Source: Corynebacterium doosanense CAU 212 = DSM 45436 (lineage in GTDB: Bacteria; Actinomycetota; Actinomycetes; Mycobacteriales; Mycobacteriaceae). From it: 64,000 nucleotides of DNA. Both the position numbers and the translations under genes were made by a program. The notes under the pieces were generated by a model, which saw only the letters and a program-made list of their open reading frames with translations, searched no databases and had not been told where the DNA came from. Every line of letters starts with the position of its first letter. The stretch's first letter is position 1. The stretch spans positions 372,001 through 436,000 of the forward strand of contig NZ_CP006764.1 of assembly GCF_000767055.1 (NCBI RefSeq), read 5' to 3'. Positions 61,292 through 64,000 of the stretch are shown piece by piece.

Positions 61292-62038
61292 ATGACTAAT
61301 GGAAAGCTGATCCTCGTCCGTCACGGTCAGAGCGTCTGGAACGAGTCCAACCAGTTCACCGGATGGGTCGACGTCGACCTCACGGAGAAGGGCATCCAGG
61401 AGGGCATCAACGCCGGCCGGCTGCTCAAGGACAACGACGTCCTGCCGGACGTGGTGTACACCTCGCTCCTGCGCCGCGCCATCAGCACGGCGAACATCGC
61501 ACTCGACGCGTGTGACCGCCACTGGATCCCGGTCATCCGCAACTGGCGCCTCAACGAGCGCCACTACGGCAAGCTCCAGGGCCTGAACAAGGCGGAGATC
61601 CGCGACCAGTTCGGCGAGGAGCAGTTCATGACCTGGCGCCGCTCCTACGGCACCCCGCCGCCGGAGATCGCTGCGGACGACCAGTACTCCCAGGTCGGGG
61701 ACCCGCGTTACTTCAACCTGCCCCAGGTCCCGCTGACGGAGTGCCTCCAGGATGTCGTGGAGCGTTTCGTGCCCTACTTCACCGACAACATTCTCCCCCG
61801 CGCGATGAAGGGGGAGAAAGTCATGGTCGCCGCCCACGGCAACTCCCTGCGTGCGCTGGTGAAGTACCTCGACGGCATCTCCGACGACGACATCGCCGGC
61901 CTGAACATCCCCACCGGCATGCCGCTGGTCTACGAGATCGCCGCGGACGGCTCGGTGGTCAACCCCGGCGGCACCTACCTCGACCCCGAGGCCGCGGCGG
62001 CCGGTGCGGCCGCCGTGGCCAACCAGGGTCAGAAGTAA
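61292..62038 (+). CDS. gpmA: 2,3-bisphosphoglycerate-dependent phosphoglycerate mutase
   Basis: A 248-residue glycolytic enzyme. The phosphohistidine is His11 in [10 protein letters not shown], the specificity region [11 protein letters not shown] is intact, and the second catalytic His is in [18 protein letters not shown] 61292 is preceded 7 nt upstream by CATGCT (61279-61284), a leaderless arrangement; a GTG-like start at 61280 is not needed. In mycobacteria gpm1 also lies beside senX3-regX3. Confidence 0.95.
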   Translation: MTNGKLILVRHGQSVWNESNQFTGWVDVDLTEKGIQEGINAGRLLKDNDVLPDVVYTSLLRRAISTANIALDACDRHWIPVIRNWRLNERHYGKLQGLNKAEIRDQFGEEQFMTWRRSYGTPPPEIAADDQYSQVGDPRYFNLPQVPLTECLQDVVERFVPYFTDNILPRAMKGEKVMVAAHGNSLRALVKYLDGISDDDIAGLNIPTGMPLVYEIAADGSVVNPGGTYLDPEAAAAGAAAVANQGQK

Positions 62039-62057
62039 CGGCGCGCCACTTCACACC

Positions 62058-63299
62058 GTGGAACTTTTTCTCGCCTTTCTCGCGGGAGTCCTGGCTGCGG
62101 CCATCGGGCTCCCGCTTGCTTCCCGTTTCCGGACCCGGCTGAACACCATCCGGCCGTCGGCGACCCTCGAGGACAACCAGGTCACCACCGTCAGCCAGGT
62201 GCTGCACCTGGCCACCCAGGGTTCACCGACGGCGGTGACGGTCGTCGACCGCGCGGCCAACGTCATCCTCTCCAACCCCCGCGCCCACGAGATGGCGATC
62301 GTGCACGACCGGACGATCAACCCGGAAATCTGGACCGCGGCCAAGCAGGTGTTCGGCGACAAGGAGTCCCGGGACATCGAGCTCTCCGTGCCCAAGCGCC
62401 GCACGGGTAACCGGGTCACCCAGGTCCGGGCACTGATCAAGCCGCTGACGCTGGTCGACGACCGGTTCCTCATCATCTACGGCACCGACGAGTCCGAGTC
62501 CGTGCGCATGGAGAACGCCCGCCGCGACTTTGTCGCCAACGTCTCCCACGAGCTGAAAACCCCGGTCGGGGGCATGAGCCTGCTCGCCGAGGCGCTGCTG
62601 GACTCGCCGGACGACGTCGAACACGTGGAGTACTTCGGCAGCAAACTCCTCGACGAATCCCACCGCCTGGGCGAGCTCATCAGCGAACTCATCTCCCTGT
62701 CCAAGCTGCAGGGCGCGGAGGCGCTCCCGGAGATGACCCCGGTGCGTGTCGACGACATCATCACCGAGGCGATGAGGCGCAACCAGTTCACCGCCGAGGC
62801 GGCGGAGATCGAGCTCACCAAGAGCGACCCGTCGGGAGTCGTCGTCATCGGCGACCGCTCGCTCCTGGTCACTGCGGTGAGCAACCTGCTGTCCAACGCG
62901 ATCAACTACTCGCCGAAGGCCATGCCCGTCTCCGTCACGCAGAAGGTGACGGACGGGGTCGTGCACATCCGGGTCACCGACCGCGGAATGGGCATCGAAC
63001 CGGCCGATCAGGAGCGGGTGTTCGAACGCTTCTACCGCGTGGACAGAGCCCGTTCCCGTGCGACGGGCGGCACCGGACTCGGGTTGGCTATTGTGAAGCA
63101 TGTCGTCGCGAACCACGGCGGTAACATCAGGCTGTGGTCCCGCCCCGGAACGGGGTCGACCTTCACCATCGAGCTCCCCATCTACGTCCCGGCCGCCACG
63201 CCGGAGGGTGATGAGGACGAGGTGGGTGAAGGCAGGGAGACAGGTCTTCGGAAAGCGGTCACCAGGGTGGCTTCCCTCGGAAAGGACAAGACGGTATGA
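62058..63299 (+). CDS. senX3: SenX3-like sensor histidine kinase
   Basis: A 413-residue kinase. GTG 62058 gives MELFLAFLAGVLAAAIGLPLA, a single N-terminal hydrophobic segment; SenX3 of mycobacteria has two such helices, so the second may be short or lost. A PAS-like region (about 45-150) is followed by the H box NVSHELKTPVGGMS with the phosphoacceptor His, then HATPase motifs SNLLSNAINYS, DRGMGIEP and GGTGLGLAIVKHV. It would control phosphate-related genes, as in mycobacteria. The TGA overlaps the regX3 ATG. Confidence 0.9.
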   Translation: MELFLAFLAGVLAAAIGLPLASRFRTRLNTIRPSATLEDNQVTTVSQVLHLATQGSPTAVTVVDRAANVILSNPRAHEMAIVHDRTINPEIWTAAKQVFGDKESRDIELSVPKRRTGNRVTQVRALIKPLTLVDDRFLIIYGTDESESVRMENARRDFVANVSHELKTPVGGMSLLAEALLDSPDDVEHVEYFGSKLLDESHRLGELISELISLSKLQGAEALPEMTPVRVDDIITEAMRRNQFTAEAAEIELTKSDPSGVVVIGDRSLLVTAVSNLLSNAINYSPKAMPVSVTQKVTDGVVHIRVTDRGMGIEPADQERVFERFYRVDRARSRATGGTGLGLAIVKHVVANHGGNIRLWSRPGTGSTFTIELPIYVPAATPEGDEDEVGEGRETGLRKAVTRVASLGKDKTV

Positions 63300-63988
63300 C
63301 AAAGATTCTCATCGTGGAAGATGAGGAATCGCTGGCCGATCCGCTGGCGTTCCTGCTGCGCAAGGAAGGGTTCGAGGTTGTCACCGTCGTCGACGGGCCG
63401 TCCGCACTCCGCGAATTCGAGCGCGGGGAGACCGACATTGTCCTGCTCGACCTCATGCTTCCCGGAATGGCGGGAACGGACGTCGCCAAGCAGATGCGCG
63501 CCACGTCGAACGTGCCCATCATCATGGTCACCGCCCGCGACTCCGAGATCGACAAGGTCGTGGGCCTCGAGCTGGGCGCCGACGACTATGTCACCAAACC
63601 GTATTCCTCCCGCGAGCTCATCGCGCGTATCCGCGCGGTGCTGCGCCGCGGCGGCGAGATCGCCGAGGATGAACCCACCTCGGACTCGCAGATCCTCGAG
63701 GGCGGCCGGGTGAAGATGGACATCAGCCGCCACACCGTCACCGTGGGCGGCGAGCCGGTCCCCATGCCGCTCAAGGAGTTCGACCTGCTGGAGTACCTGC
63801 TCTCCAACTCCGGCCGGGTGCTCACGCGCGGCCAGCTCATCGACCGGATCTGGGGCGCGGACTACGTCGGCGACACCAAGACCCTCGACGTGCACGTCAA
63901 GCGCCTGCGTTCCAAGATCGAGGAGGAGCCCTCGCGCCCCCGCCACCTCGTCACCGTGCGCGGGCTGGGTTACAAGTTCGAGATCTGA
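63296..63988 (+). CDS. regX3: RegX3-like response regulator
   Basis: A 230-residue OmpR/PhoB-family regulator. The receiver has EDEE, phosphoacceptor Asp52 in LLDLMLPGMAG, and Lys in YVTKPYS; the winged helix contains LKEFDLLEYLLSNSGRVLTRGQL and DVHVKRLRSKIEEEPSRPR. It overlaps senX3 by four nucleotides. Only 12 bp follow its stop before the window ends. Confidence 0.95.
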   Translation: MTKILIVEDEESLADPLAFLLRKEGFEVVTVVDGPSALREFERGETDIVLLDLMLPGMAGTDVAKQMRATSNVPIIMVTARDSEIDKVVGLELGADDYVTKPYSSRELIARIRAVLRRGGEIAEDEPTSDSQILEGGRVKMDISRHTVTVGGEPVPMPLKEFDLLEYLLSNSGRVLTRGQLIDRIWGADYVGDTKTLDVHVKRLRSKIEEEPSRPRHLVTVRGLGYKFEI

Positions 63989-64000
63989 CTGCTCGCCGGG

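Overview
The window is chromosomal DNA from a high-GC Corynebacterium. Evidence for the genus: a type I fatty acid synthase, two tandem mycolyltransferases, mycothiol genes (mshA, mycothiol-dependent formaldehyde dehydrogenase), a fused rmlC-rmlD gene, a RamB regulator divergent from sdhCAB, gpmA next to a SenX3/RegX3 pair, and many start codons placed about 7 nt after a TAnnnT -10 element (leaderless mRNAs). The species cannot be named from this sequence alone.

Positions 1-9006 form a copper-resistance module. The minus strand carries cueP, a multicopper oxidase (copO), a possible small protein, a TlpA-like lipoprotein thioredoxin and the first codons of a probable ccdA. The plus strand carries copR-copS, a CopZ-like HMA protein, a CopB-type P1B ATPase with a 22-His N-terminus, and a Met/His-rich DUF305 lipoprotein. 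A perfect TGAAGATTT-GA-TGAAGATTT repeat lies upstream of copR, and a CsoR-type palindrome sits inside the promoter of the copZ-copB block. The module ends at the 3' part only of a tRNA-Thr(CGU) gene with its terminator, the scar expected where an island has entered a tRNA gene.

Positions 9085-30250 are mostly cell-envelope genes: a polytopic membrane protein, an acyl-CoA ligase, a secreted SGNH esterase, a GH3 glycosidase pseudogene with two lesions, the formaldehyde pair fadH plus an MBL hydrolase, purU, a sugar epimerase, a GT2/DUF2304 pair, dTDP-rhamnose genes (rmlB-rmlCD-rmlA), an SOS-box-preceded DUF222/HNH gene, a flippase, an M1 aminopeptidase, two mycolyltransferase paralogues and a 36-residue peptide gene that may encode a mycomembrane peptide.

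Positions 30306-44274 hold central metabolism and housekeeping genes: lpd, ramB, sdhCAB, DUF445, DUF2516, a DeoC-like short protein, a DUF2993 protein, a methyltransferase, DUF2505 and murB. Positions 44318-48899 are less conserved: an unrecognised 507-residue protein, a RraB/DUF3806-like protein, a methyltransferase, an RNase H-domain protein and a lipoprotein. Positions 48962-63988 carry the 9-kb fas gene, fadD, mshA, gpmA and senX3-regX3.

No IS element, CRISPR array, rRNA or complete tRNA gene was seen.
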